A DNA stretch of 64,000 nt from Drosophila pseudoobscura (taxonomy: Eukaryota > Arthropoda > Insecta > Diptera > Drosophilidae), in NCBI RefSeq assembly GCF_009870125.1, contig NC_046681.1:17373001-17437000 (forward strand), read 5' to 3'. Both the position numbers and the translations under genes were made by a program. This document shows positions 50,656 to 63,473 of this stretch, piece after piece. Numbering within the stretch: the stretch's first letter is position 1; each line of letters begins with the position of its first letter. Under the pieces are notes generated by a model. That model had not been told where the DNA came from. It did not search any database and worked only from the letters and a program-made list of their open reading frames with translations.

Positions 50656-53600
50656 TCACGCATATTCCTCATCACTGACTTCATCGTCGTCAGACGACAT
50701 TATCTTGCGCCGTTTTCGCTTATTTCGTGCTATGTATTGCTTACGACCACTAGGTTTTGTAGGAAAAATTGATGATTTCACGATTCGAGACCTCGGTGTA
50801 CCTTCCTAAATCAACGTGCACATTATAATGCAGAGTTTGAACCAATAAAAAATTTCATATAAACACTTACATCCGTTGAAGTCGCAGGTATTGTTGATGA
50901 TTGCACATTGCTTACATTTGGTGTCGAACAAAAGCTGCTGTCATCATTTGGTGGTTTAGAACCTTTTGAAGAGTTTAAGTAAATTAGACCATCAGAAACG
51001 GACGAGTTATTTAAGTTTGATTTTTCTCGCATTTCATCCCCATCTGAATCTCCGTCCTCTGGATCCAGCTTAAGCATAAGTTGCTTGAACTAAAAATAAA
51101 ATTGTTATATATATATTGTATATAGCGTACGACAAGTTACTTACATCCAGGTACTTGACGACAAGGTCTAGTTTTTCATCGTTAGTAAGTGGTCTTGAGG
51201 AACAATCAGGTTCTGAGTTTGAAAGCTGCTGTGACTTCTGTTTCTTAATTAAATCAATTGTTGTTTTAGGGTTGAAGTCGTTGACGCCTCTACGTGTAAT
51301 CGCCTTTTCATACATTTTTTGCTCGGAAGGCGAATATCTTGAAATTTTACCATCTGTGAGACCATACATGTCCTTTAAATGGTCTTTCAGTATTAAAAGG
51401 AGCATGCACGCTTCGGCGGATGTAATACATTTTTTTATCTCGGTCATGTCTTCTGGCAAACGATTAAACAAAACTTGAGGATCCTCCACGTCATCATCAT
51501 CCTCTAATGCATCTCCCTCCTTGTCATTTGGATTCAAATGTTCCTTAAATGTGGCAAGTAGATGTGTTCCAGCCATTGAAATCAGCAAGTCTATTTGATG
51601 TATCAGATATAAAGGCTCATCTTGAACTACATACGGAAAGTATGCTAGATTATCGGCTATATACAGCATTTGCTGTAGAGATGTTTTCTGATCATCAAAC
51701 TGTTTTGTAACAGTCTGAACCAGTGCACGTCTCTGTGGCTTTGTGGACCGAAGTAAAGTATACAGAAAGTCATTTAATGCCGTAGTCACGTGTTCTGGTC
51801 CTCGTTTTCTAAAAACAAAATAATAATATATTGATAAACTGATTAATATGAATTATTTAAATACTCACGCATAACCTCGAATGATTTCAACGTTTCCCCG
51901 GCTGTTTATTTGCAAGATTTGCTGTAACTTAAAGCAAAGTTGTAATCCAAATTGAACCTTCATATTTACGAAACCAGAATAGGTTTTATCGATGTCTTTT
52001 AATAAGGCATCAGCTCTATGGGCCGACTGAAAAAATCAAACGCATTTTTAGATTTTCATTTTCAAAATGAACGAATAGATACGCACCTCTACCTTAGGGT
52101 CGGTACTTAAGCATATTAAATATGGAACCATTCTAACAGGATGAACTAGGCCTTGGCGCAGAACAATATGTACTACTTTAACAGCCCACAGTCGAACCGT
52201 ATCATCCCGATTAAGAAAACAGTTGAGGATTTCTTCCAAATAGAGCTGAATTATCCGACTTGACATGCCTGACGACACGTCATTCATTTCCTTGAGGTCT
52301 TCGTGCTTTGATTGTTTTTCCCCTAGAAATTATGAATGTACATTTAGGTACTATAAAACAGAAATCCAAAACAGACTGTACTAACATTCTTTTTCCTTAT
52401 TGTGCATAAACATCTCAGATTCTGTTAAGTATATCCAAATATTACGCATACATATTATTTTTATGCCACCATCGCTTGTGGTGGAGTTTAACAAATCACA
52501 GTAAAACTGTTTAAGCTCGGATCGTGTTAGGTAATCATCGTTCAGAACACAAAAAGAACCAAGTGAAATCAGAGCTTGCTTTCGAATTTCTTGATTTGAG
52601 CAACGACAAAAGAACATCAAGCACTCAAATACATCATCACATATCGATGCCGGAAGGCCCCCATTTGTTTCACCTGAAAATTGCAAATATGATTACAAAT
52701 ATATGATTCGATTTAATCACAATTAAATCCAAAATTTCACTTACCTAAGGCAATAGGTGACTTAAAATCAAAGTATCGCATTAGGATGCCAATCGTAAAA
52801 AGGCTGCGCCGAAAGCTAGGCGTGTAAATATTATCTGCACTGCAGTTTTTTTGAACCACTTGATTACGAGAAACATCAAGAACGCGATAGAACCTAAAAA
52901 ACAAATAAAAATGGTTATATAAGACTATAGAACTATTGTATATTGTTACATATTAAAAAAAACGGTACTCAATCGTAAAAATTGGAACTGTCTGTTGCAA
53001 TCATAGAGAATCATAAACAATGTCACATCTGATCATTACTATAGCCAGTTCTCGCTAATTACTGTTGAAACTTTCGGGGTGTCCGAAAGAAAAAACCCTT
53101 ATTTACAGACACTTTGAAAAAACAGACAGAAAAGACCCGATCAGATGATACACAATTTCGTTATTGGAGTGGGTCAATAATTTAAAATAAAAGTGATAAA
53201 GAATGATATAAACTATACCAGCATTTCGGTTATATTATCTCTTTTGGTCTCCGAGAACTAGGCTGTCATATAAGACGTGCAGTCGGACATAGCTAAATTG
53301 GCTTGATGCCGGTAGTCTGATGAGTCTGGTAGTCTACCCCATAAGTATACAAATGCAAAATAGTGTGAATGGTAAAATGGTTAAAAAGTAGTGGTAGATT
53401 CTCTGTAATAGATTTAGTTTTAACTTTAACGTTTAACAGCTTATACTGTTTGGCTTGTTGTTTGCTTTTAACATACTTATACACTAATATGGCAGTACAG
53501 AGTGTACCAATTACTATTAATGAAATACATTTTGGAAATGGAAATACATACTTTTGAAAACAATCGCGGATCAATTTATAGTTCTTTGTAATCTTATTGA

Positions 53601-56600
53601 CGAGTGCGCCCAAACAGGATACACAACTGGTTACTTCTGCTTGGTTCCGCGAAACAACCAAGAGCATTAAATGCTCTTCCAAAGAAGCCAAAAAAGACTC
53701 GCTAGCATTATTAACAAGGGGCACCACCTTTTCGAGAATATCTGCAACAGCACATATGAATTTTGCAGCTGTGGCTGAATGACATTTAATATTTAGATAA
53801 GGCTCAATAGTCATTGCATGCCGAACCAGGAGCTGTGGTCGCACTTTTGCTAGCAAATGCAGTGTAGTTATGCAACCGAGCATTCGCGCATTATCAGTGT
53901 CTTCTAATTCAATCAGCCGGTCTATAAGCCCATCAGCTAATTGCTGACATGCCAGCACTATTTCTTGAGGTGGCTCAGTATTTTTTTTCACAGCTTCTTG
54001 GATACTTCCGTCGTTCTTTAGCATGTTATCTTTCGGTTTGAAAATCTAAAAGAAAAATGTTATGTGAGTTTTTGCGATATTTTAATTACAAATAGTACTT
54101 ACACTCATTAAAAGTCCCTCTAACCATATAGTTCCAGTGTCATGGGCTGTATTTACCACGTCTATAATCTGATTGATTTTCCGTTGTATGCCGTGCTAAT
54201 TATAAATATATACACAAAAAGCATTATAACAGTTACACATTTATTAAATCTGAATATTTTTTACTTACTTTGTCATTTTTCATACACGGTGTGAACCACA
54301 TTTTCATAAAAACCTCGGTAACAAGCTTTTGAATTCCTTCCTCATCGTTAACGCGTCGTATCATTTTAACACAAATTTCGGGAATTTTCTCAAAGTCTGG
54401 ATATTCAATACAAATATCACGCAATATTTTGATAACTCTTTTTCTCACGGAGACTCCAGTATCCTAAAACAGAATGTAAAAAACAAATTAATGATGTTAA
54501 ATTATTTGTTATGATACAGATTAGAACCCTGCTTGAATCCACAGTAATCGTTCCAATTTTGATTAGATTTGATAACCGATAAGATTCAAGTGGACAAATT
54601 TTTTCTTATATTCTACACATCTCACCAATATTCGAGTCGATAGCATATCGTAATACTGATCAATTAATTCTTGATTGCTGAGTACGAATTTTCCAACCAA
54701 ATCTACAGCAGCTTCGCGTACTGAGATAGCAGTATCTAAGAATTTCTGGTTAACACCCATTTGCATATCTTTTCGTTTCAGTACCAATGGATCCACCTCC
54801 ACAATGTTAGCGAGACATTTCATTGCACGTGTCCTTACTGCTATGGACGGTTCACTGTTCAAAATTCAAAATACAAATGATTAAAAACTGATGAGCATAG
54901 AACTCAGTCGATATACTCACTTAACGACTAAAATAATTTTCTTTAAGCATCCATCAAATGACTGACTAAAGGGCCGTTTAGTAGCTAAATATTGCGCTAT
55001 TAGCTGTGCATTATTATAATCTATGTAAGTCTTAATTTGCTGGTGTGATGTGTGATGTTGTTCGCCAGAAACCGAATATGGCTTTATTTTACTGATTAAA
55101 TATTGTTTTCGTTCCTCTAAAACGTTAAAAATTTCAAGGTTGAGTTCATAATCAATCAATTCAATAGACGGATTTCCATTTTTTGTTGAGTCTTCGTTGT
55201 AATTTTCTTCGCACGATTCAGAATCCGATGTTTCCAAGTATTCACCTTGAAGAAAATAGTGTATTTATTTTTTTCCAGCTGGGTTAATAATTTTTAAATA
55301 GATATACAAATCATTTCTAAGTTCATGAAATCAATTCGATCTTAAACACCTTAAAAGGTGTTTGACTGAGAGCATGAACCTTTCCACGCAACATACTCCA
55401 CAATTTAAATATATCGCTTCTATATAAGTTGTGAGAAAATCTTACTGAATTACTGAATTATTGACTCGTACAGTGGAACTTTCACTGTTGCCACTCGTTG
55501 CCAAAATTAATTTTCCAGCTGTTCCGTTGAGAAAATTTTTTTGATATTGATTTTGCGCACACATTGTACTACGAAGACTGAGTAAGAGAATGACTTATCG
55601 CGTGGCTGGGTTTTTGTAGTCACTGCAAAATGGTTTGTTCCGTCTGGCGATAATAATGATCGGATTCAGATTCTGCAGTCTGGAAGATATCGGCATTCTC
55701 TAGAATTCTGCTTTTGGTTTTCTCGTTTCTTAAAAATTGTGGATGCCACTTATTTTCGTCCTTTGTGGGGGCGTAAGGTACAGTTTTGGAAAAGTTATTG
55801 TATTTCTGATTGCAGATGAGCATAATTTAAGATTTCGCCTGTTTTATATCCCTTTCTTTTCATTTTACGAAACATCTAGTCAAATCTCTAGTACTTCAAG
55901 CCTATTGAAACATGAATCATGTGCAAAAATACCTGTCTTCCGTTTATTTCGGATTTTAGATTTTCTCAACGCGAAGCCCTTTTCTCCATCCTTTATTCGA
56001 CGTCTCTGATAGATAACATCTCGGTACCATTGAGCCAAATAAAAGTGTCGTGCGTAGTCCCAAATTAAATTTTCTTCTTGCGCATTTACAGCCAGAAAAT
56101 CAAGAAGAATCTTTTGCAGAAATTCCGTTCGCTGCTCTTCTGGGTGTAGTTCAATTTTTGTCTGCGAAGTATATAATATTAATGTAGATGTGATGTGTCA
56201 CAAAGTCTACTAATCGAAGTACTTACGTTATTGTTGGATAGATCTCCCTCTTTTTCTTGTTCCACTTTTATTGATTTAATCATTGAATCAATTATATTAA
56301 CTTTACATCGGGACTCAACTGTGTCCTTGCGCAGACGAGCAGCTACTATGCCAAGGTAATCTAAGGACACTAAGCGAATGCTCTGCTCTATACCCTTATC
56401 AGACACATATCGGACGAGCATAGTTCCCAGAAGTGAAAGCAGCAGTTCAGATGCGGGCCATTCGGGCTTGTTGACGGTGGCCAGCAGATCATGGATAAAA
56501 TTTTCAAAGAGCGGTCGAAAGTCTGTTTCATTGGACCGTGACTTGCATTTGTTTAAGAAAGTTGTTAAGAAATTGCCTCCAATACTGACAGCTACATCAT

Positions 56601-59600
56601 ATTTTTTTAAAACCACTATATCTTTGTTTGGTTTAACTATTTTCTTAGCACTGTTTTCAAGATCATCTTCGTTATCAACAGTCAGTTGAAATGTGGTCGT
56701 TTTTCCGTTATCACAAAGAGAGTCTGGTAAAATTGTAGCACATTGAATTAATTGCAGCACAAGTGCTGTCACCATTTGAATATTTCCGCCATTATTTGTA
56801 AGTTTGTACGGACGAAGGTTCTTCTTGGATGAAGGCAACCGATCAATCGACGACAATATGTCTCCCAAGATACTGTTCCTTATTTTATCGTATCTTTCTT
56901 TCCGAAATATCTAAAATATACAATATATGTGTCTTTAATATAAATGTTGTTCGCTTTTGTGTGTGATGTTATCTAAGGATGTTATAAATAAAGTTTCATT
57001 ACTTACAGTAGTTACTAGTTCCAAGCACACAAATTGCAATGTTTCAATATTGTCTACAAAGAATGGTTCTATAGCAAGCGTCGACAGCGGCAAAACTATA
57101 GTATCGACAAATATACACTTATCAAAAAGAGCCACAAAAACTTTTAATAGCTCAACTGTTTTAGAGTAAAAGATCTGTAGATTTCGCTGATGTCCTTGAT
57201 GCGACTTAATTTTTTTGCGGTTAGTAGTCTTCTTCGTACTCTTGACTGTATATACAGGATCATGGCAAGGGAATATAGTTTCGCGCAGTTGAAATTGTGC
57301 AAATTTGATAATATGTGAAATGTTGTCCTCTTGCAAAAACTTAAGATCGCTCACTGTCGAATATATATTGCAAATAAGTAAGCAAGCATCCATTGCATTT
57401 AAAATTTTTTCTATTACTTCATCATCTACAATTTCATCTTCGTCTTCCTGCAATTAGTTATAAAATCAGCATGAAAAATAATACATTAAATAATGTAATA
57501 CATACTGGTCCAGCAAAATAATTTCTGGCTAAATAAACATTACGCATAGCGTAATTTATTAGAAGGGTTAACTTGTTTTTCGGTATGGAGTCCAAGGCTT
57601 GTTTAGCTTTTAACTTGGCCACATCATTGCTCATCGTATTAAGAAGTTTGGGGGAAATGCATTCAATATTTTCGTCAACGTGCTCTGCAAATGTAAAGAA
57701 ATTTGAAAATATTTTTAGAACCAGTAAGACTTAACTAACTTCGCCTGACAAAAGCTCAACTTAATTTAGTCAGATTGGTTTATTTGCATTTTCTTTTTAA
57801 ATCAAATTATTATTATTCCACACGTACTCAAATATACAACAAACAAGGTCGAAGGTCGAAGAAACTCAGATGTAGCTTGAAGAATACCCAAAATTCAGTG
57901 ATAACTCACAAGAAGCAACAAGTGACCAGAGTACAAGGCAATTGCATTGCCATGAAAGAGGACACAGCAATTGACTGTCGTTGACCTTCTTAGTAAAGTA
58001 AATGCAATGATTGACCTTACTAAAAATATAATAAAGACAGATTATGGTTCAATACATTCGCCGGTCGTTGATCTCATCCGGATTTTCGAGAAGGCTATCT
58101 ACGATGTCCTTAGAGAGAAGATAAGTTAAATGTGCTACGTTTACGTAAACGACGTGATTATAGAAGTCTTCCATAGAAGTCTTCACGACACAGGCATGAG
58201 GGTATCTCAGGAAAAGCTTTTTGGCAGGTGACTGCCACTTTCTAAAACTCTTTCAAATCGGTTCAGGCGTTTTTGAGTAATTAAAATCGTAGTGTATACT
58301 ACTACAACAGTCTCTGAGATCACTGAGCCGGACAGACACTGCTATATCGACTCGGCTTTTGATGCTGATCAATAATATATGTAATTTATGGGTTTAGAAA
58401 CGCTTCCTACTAGGTGTTACACACATCCTCCACAAAACTAGTACTTTAACTTTAAACTTTTTGAGTATCGGGTATAAAAATACTATTCTTTTTCAAGAAT
58501 AGACTATTTTTTGGCGAAATCACTACACTATAATTTATTTCTCAGCAACATCCCCAAAGACTGGTGTTGAGTGATCGGGGGATAGATGTACATTTAGCAT
58601 GAGGATGTTTAGCAAGTTTTGTGTTTACGTACCTGAATCAAAATTTGGGGATTCCGTATCGTCCAACATCTCAATAATTTGTTCCATATTTCTCATAAAA
58701 TGTTGATATGTTTGTGACCGAGTTACTTCATCCTTTGAATCCTTTGAGTTAGAAACGGCTATTATTCGTTCGACGCGACGTACTTTGGGCTTTGAGACTA
58801 AACAAACGTACATTTTAGGGGATTATTTTGTATTTTATAGGTCATAGGAATATTTACATATTTGTTCCGGGGGAATATCACCAATTGAAATAGCCATTTT
58901 TCGCTTTGAAGCAAACCGTTTCTCGTCTGCTTTAATCGTTGAAAACATATCCAATGTTGTGTTTAAAGATTCCGTAGTGGTCCTACCGACTTCTAACTCA
59001 GCGGCTATATTCAATCTCGTATTGGGCTGTTGTTCTGATGATTGTTGTAGTAGCCCAATACTTCTAGCCAATTCTGGTGACTTTTGTACAAACTTTTTAA
59101 TACTTTGCTGCATCAAGCGAGTATCCTCAACGTTAAGACGATTTATACATACCCGAACCTGGGACTTGCCACTCGATGACGTCGATGTCGAAGTGGCAGT
59201 CGAAGCTGAATTATTGTTTTGATGCGGTTCTTGGCCGATTGCATGTCCACTATTATTACTTATCAGCGATGTTGAAGTTGCAGGTAATAATTGTTCGTCT
59301 GGCACGTTGGTGGATAGCGTCGGTAACTGATTTTTGTTGCTTGGCAGTAAAGATTTTTGTTGATCTTTGTGATGTGCAGCAGATTCCGTAATCTGTTGTC
59401 TTTGTAAATTTAATACATTTTGGAAGTTGCCTTGGATCATTGAGGTCGATGTTGTGGGAGCTTGGGATTCTGTCATAGCAGCTTGTAAATGATAAATTGG
59501 TGATTCCAAGAACGGGAATTCATCATCCATCCGAGGAAAAGATGGACGATTGTCTGCGGGCTTAAGATTATCGCAATTCAATGAATATTCCCGAGCTTTA

Positions 59601-60595
59601 AGGGGACTGAAATACTGTTGCTGCACAGAATATAAAGATGAACTTGGGTTCTTTATGTCTAAAGCGTTCTGAGCGATTTCCATTTCCTCGATTTTTGGAA
59701 GTGTTTGTGTAACATCTTGGTCTTGGTTTGCCGGTTTCTCCATTCTTTTATTGAAATCATTCACGTTTGTCCTGGAGCTGATCATGGAATACTCATCTGG
59801 AAGCACGTCAGTACCAGCCATACTAAAAAATAGAAACATTTGTTAAATTAATAATATTTAGCATACACATAAGCAGTACAACTTAGTGATTCTCACCTGG
59901 AAGATTTTTTGCATTGTTGCATATTTTGAGATAGATCAGTAGATGACGCTGTCGGCTGCGGAGAGGAATGTAATTGACCCTCCATGTGTTCGCTGGGGGT
60001 TAGTCCCTTGGCTTTATTATGTTCACTTCGCGCTGGATATCACAAATATGAATGTAGCAAAAATCAAATACATATACTAACTAATGTTAAAACTTACTTA
60101 TCTTCAATGGCGTGTTGAAAACAGTTGGCCGGAAATTGTAAATGCCCTGGAGTAGCTCTGGATAGGTACTAATATTAGTTCCATGTTGTTCAATAGTATA
60201 CTCTGGCTTTAGCTCGCTGAAATATAAGGATGATTAATGCTAAATTATTAATCTTAAATCGTACCTACATATTGTCCGAATTTGTTTGTTCAATGGCATT
60301 CACCAACTGACGTACGAGAGTCCCATCTCGGACAGAAAGCAAATTATCAGATTCACTTGCAACTAAAGCATGGAACAGCAGTGACTTATTCAGTGAGGCC
60401 GCACTCAGGAGAGAATCGGATACAGGTAGCTCGCTGAGCACTTGGTGAAAAATAAATGAATGTTTATATGTTTATTACATTTCTTTATAATGAATGCATA
60501 TAATGCATATATGTGAATTACTACTTACAATCAGAAGTGCTGGTTAGACCCGCTAACGTTGTGACGGGTACGCTCGGGATGTCACGGTCCCCCAT
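50656..60595 (-). CDS. Nipped-B: Nipped-B, NIPBL/Scc2 cohesin-loading factor
   Basis: HEAT-repeat protein that, with Mau2/Scc4, loads cohesin on chromatin and supports long-range gene activation. Coding exons (minus strand, 5' to 3'): 60595-60529, 60440-60269, 60216-60098, 60032-59897, 59822-58858, 58797-58633, 57684-57506, 57447-57007, 56910-56227, 56161-55933, 55245-54921, 54854-54626, 54463-54269, 54195-54103, 54045-53552, 52893-52745, 52673-52386, 52322-52087, 52026-51869, 51808-51145, 51089-50871, 50805-50656. Total 6357 nt, 2118 residues, all frames close. Start MGDRDIPSVPVTTLAGLTST. The N-terminal third is Ser/Gln/Asn-rich and disordered. HEAT region landmarks: SVREAAVDLVGKFVLSNQEL, VRKRVIKILRDICIE, KMIRRVNDEEGIQKLV, EMNDVSSGMSS and MLLYIADNLAYFPY-like LQQMLYIADNLAYFPYVVQ. 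The C-terminal tail is basic then acidic (KRKRRKIMSSDDD, EVSDEEYA). Confidence 0.96.
52894..53551 (-). other. Nipped-B intron with unidentified insert
   Basis: 658 nt, the longest intron in the HEAT part apart from 55246-55932. The donor is GTATGT, and in-frame readthrough (YVFPFPKCISLIVIG...) past the donor is chance. No transposon signature recognised. Confidence 0.4.
55600..55690 (-). mobile_element. DINE-1 3'-type fragment in a Nipped-B intron
   Basis: On the minus strand it reads gcagaatctgaatccgatca, ttattatcgccagacggaac and aaaccattttgcagtgac, matching the 3' block of the DINE-1 copies at 3796-3880 and 37080-37150. The open frame 55823-55620 runs through it and is not a Nipped-B exon, since the flanking exons (56161-55933 and 55245-54921) join in frame without it. 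Confidence 0.6.
58040..58240 (+). mobile_element. Ty3/gypsy-type reverse-transcriptase fragment in a Nipped-B intron
   Basis: The plus strand, opposite to the host gene, reads FEKAIYDVLREKIS, a stop, then MCYVYVNDVII, and MRVSQEKLF after a frame break. This is the gypsy RT core in which the catalytic YVDD has become YVND. Only about 200 bp remains, with stops; inactive. Confidence 0.7.
58245..58490 (-). mobile_element. DINE-1/INE-1 relic in a Nipped-B intron
   Basis: The reverse complement gives the core: gggtataaattacatat-type start, attgatcagcatcaaaagcc, gagtcgatatagcagtgtct and gtccggctcagtgatctcag. It directly follows the gypsy fragment, so the intron (57685-58632) carries two insertions side by side. 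Confidence 0.75.
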
Positions 60596-60599
60596 TATT

Positions 60600-61930
60600 T
60601 ATGACAGGCTGGACTTTCAGACTGGTGTGCCTTTCTTTAGAATGGTTTGATATTGTATACGATTCGGTTTAGAAATGGTAGGACTAAGCTGCAGATAAAT
60701 AGGGAAATTTGTTTAATTGACTGGTTACCAAGTTTTGCGTACGATACATATGTACGTATGTAGACACTTAAGACATTCATATATAGATATGGACTTTTCG
60801 ACATATGTACATATGTATGTAAATGTATGATAACACCCTTCTTCTTACGCTAATTCATTAATATTGTTATTATTTATTTATTAAACCATTGAAATACTTA
60901 TTTGGAGCAACACACACACACATGTTTATTATACTCAAGTCTACTAGCCATGTAAATATGTATGAATGTATATTTAATTCCTTGGCAATCTATGTACATA
61001 TATATGTACATGTGTTTTTACAAATTCGCGCATGAGATTTCTCTTCGTATCCGGCTTAAGTGGTTATATGCGAACAATAAACACGTCGAAATAATTATTA
61101 ATATTATATTTCCGAGTACAATGCACAAATGAGTTAAGGACTACTTTGCACAAATACAAGCATATACAGAGAATAGTTGCATTGGTATAATCTAAAGATG
61201 TTCTTATTTAAGAATAGATCTGGACCGCCTTTACACATACTTTTATTCATTTTATATACAGCACACTTTCAACACAAAAAAACACTTTTAAGCTAGTAAA
61301 TTCAATTCATTTATTTATTTTCAGAAATGGAGATTTAAAGGAACATGGCCGACAATTATGAACGAATACTGGACGCTCTAAAATCATCTGGTGTAAACAG
61401 ATTTTATAGCAGTCAGCTTTTATCTATAAGTGCCACTTGCAGGGTTGATAAATGTACGCATTTATGGCATTCGTGAAATGGTTTGAACGACTAGTTTTCG
61501 TTGATATTATTTGTTAACATGCGATTTCTTACCAAAGTTGTAATTGATTCCAAACACATTATGGCACATTTGTCGAATGACACAAATTCATTCTTGTCCA
61601 ATGGTCTTTGTTCGTATTATTGAAATTATTATTAGCGCACTGAAAATAACTTTGTTCGTTTAGCCTAGCACTCGGAGAAGAAACGGAACAAAGACTTAAG
61701 AGAATTTACCAACGACAACTTGGTAAAATTAATAAAACCAGTCGAGCGGTGCAAATTGTTATGGAATTTAGGGAATATAGAACATGTTAATTGCATTTAT
61801 ATTGCAAACACATATTACGATTTTTAACAAATAACTAGATCGAATGCAGCGATAAAATTTTAAGGTTAAAATAATCTAAATTTATATCACATTATTATAA
61901 ATGTTAATCTGGCAGGCTCACTTAGTTTTG
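60600..61930. other. Nipped-B 5' flank
   Basis: The Nipped-B leader and promoter must lie in the left part. 60730-61020 is rich in TACATATGTATGTA-type motifs. Nothing coding is supported. A frame near 61340 (ATGGCCGACAATTATGAACG) starts with plausible codons but stops within about 30 codons. Confidence 0.45.
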
Positions 61931-61934
61931 CGAA

Positions 61935-62148
61935 TTACGTTTTAAGCCAAAACGTTTTGTTTTACAGTGCTCGCGTTTTCACAAATGTATTTTATCGATA
62001 TTTTTCATTTTCTCATAGATTCTGCAACTGCAAGCTGCTCGCATGAAAACGATAAGTGTTGTTCCCCTAAACAATATTTATAAAGAAAGCACAAGCTAAA
62101 TTGTCCTGGTATGGTATCAATTTTATGTTAATGCACCAAGACGTCATC
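61935..62148 (+). repeat. Dispersed upstream repeat, copy D
   Basis: Shortest copy of the family at 802-1054, same orientation. It reads ttacgttttaagccaaaacg, ctcgcgttttcacaaatg, tttatcgatatttttcattt, catgaaaacgataagtgttg, agcacaagctaaattgtcct and atgttaatgcaccaagacgt. It contains a perfect TATCGATA (DRE) palindrome. It lies between Nipped-B and the helicase. Confidence 0.73.
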
Positions 62149-62159
62149 AATTTTTTTCC

Positions 62160-62845
62160 TTTTTATATTAAAATTTTTTATATATAAAAAGCCGTTTTGA
62201 ACAATTTTGCTGAATGTGACAACGAATGTTTTCTTAAAAGCAAATTGGAAAATTGTTGTTAAAGGCACAATCAGAGTCTTCCTGTAATAAGCTAAAGTAG
62301 ATAATTTATTCATCAATGGCCTAAATTTATATGGGCAGAGCTAAAGGTTTTACTTAGTCAGCATTATTCAACGGAATATAAAAATTTAGCAATAGTAACG
62401 ATTTTTCTCTTACGTTTTATAACCTTTATTTGTTTGACCTTTTTCGCAAAAAAATTATTTTTTTAGGCAAAATCAAGTATTTAAATGAAGCCAGTAAAGT
62501 TGGAAATTGATTTGATTGATTGATGATCATTAATTGGATAAAATTATGTGGGCAGGGCTGAGAGATGTAGATAGCTAGAAATATTCAGCGGAAAAATCGA
62601 GGAATATGGTTTCCAATCCTATAACAGCCAAGCCAATCAAATTTTCCCCCGAAAATAATGCAAATTTACAAATTTTAGCGAAGTTCAGGTGAAAGTTAGC
62701 GTTGTGATTTTTAAGTTCAGATGAAAGATGGCATGGACCTACAAGAAGAATTTACAATCAGTAATATTTGCCGCCATTTAAATCAAGTCGTTAATCTGTT
62801 TAAATAGAGGGGGGTTGAGTGGGCTAAGACAAATCCGCGCTGCGG
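62160..62845. other. Spacer, nothing recognised
   Basis: AT-rich sequence between repeat copy D and the CATCGATG block. No coding frame or repeat signature could be supported. Confidence 0.4.
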
Positions 62846-62847
62846 AT

Positions 62848-63305
62848 ATCGATGTTTTCGATGTTTTGAGAGAAAAACATCGATGTTAACATGTTTCAAA
62901 ACTTATATTTATTGCGTTATTATTATACAAAAAAATCTTAAAACTTAAAAATTGTGTTGTTGGAAGTTGTTATTTTGTGAATGATATGTCCGTGACTGAA
63001 CAGTACTCTTCATACCTTCCCAAACACACAACGGGTTGCCTTCGAATGATGTTAACGGCGTTCGCAGTTTCATTTTTAACCAAATGTATACCATCTATAG
63101 TAAATTTGATTCATTTTAAGTCAAATATGTTTACTTACTTTGGCATTGCTGTGTTGCTGCTTACAGAAGACAAATACGCAATGATATGAAATTAAACTAC
63201 CGATGTATTGCAAAACATCGATGCATCACTCAACATCGGTAGCAGCAAAAACATCGGAAAACATCAGTAAACATCGGCAGAAAAACATCGATGTTTTTTT
63301 ACATC
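62848..63305. repeat. ACATCGATG motif block, possible hAT-type non-autonomous element
   Basis: The left cluster (62848-62900) has tatcgatgttttcgatgttt and aaaacatcgatgttaacatg. The right cluster (63199-63303) has five to six more copies, mostly in the opposite sense (gcaaaacatcgatgcatcac, aacatcggtagc, aaaacatcggaaaacatcag, aaacatcggcagaaaaacat). About 300 bp of AT-rich sequence lies between, with a minus-strand frame (DGIHLVKNETANAVNIIRRQ) that is protein-like but unassigned. Many short subterminal motifs around a core is the layout of hAT-type elements, and the right edge (tagtgatgtaaaa on the minus strand) would suit a hAT end. No target duplication was identified. Confidence 0.45.
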
Positions 63306-63473
63306 ACTAATAGCATGCTTTAACAATATACAAAACAAATGTGTTCTATATCTGCATGTGTAACAAACGTGGAGTAATTTTTTTATTAAGTCAATTTTGA
63401 AATTTATAATTCGAACGGTATAAGTGAACTGCGTAGTCGTATACTATCGTTAGCTGCATCGGAAAATTTAAAA

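Noticed and set aside
51116-51478. Plus-strand 120-codon ORF opposite Nipped-B
   Set aside because: Shadow of the large HEAT-region exon; cysteine- and serine-rich chance composition.
55620-55823. Minus-strand frame in a Nipped-B intron as an extra exon
   Set aside because: Flanking exons join in frame (G|GT) and match NIPBL order without it, and its 3' half is DINE-1 sequence.
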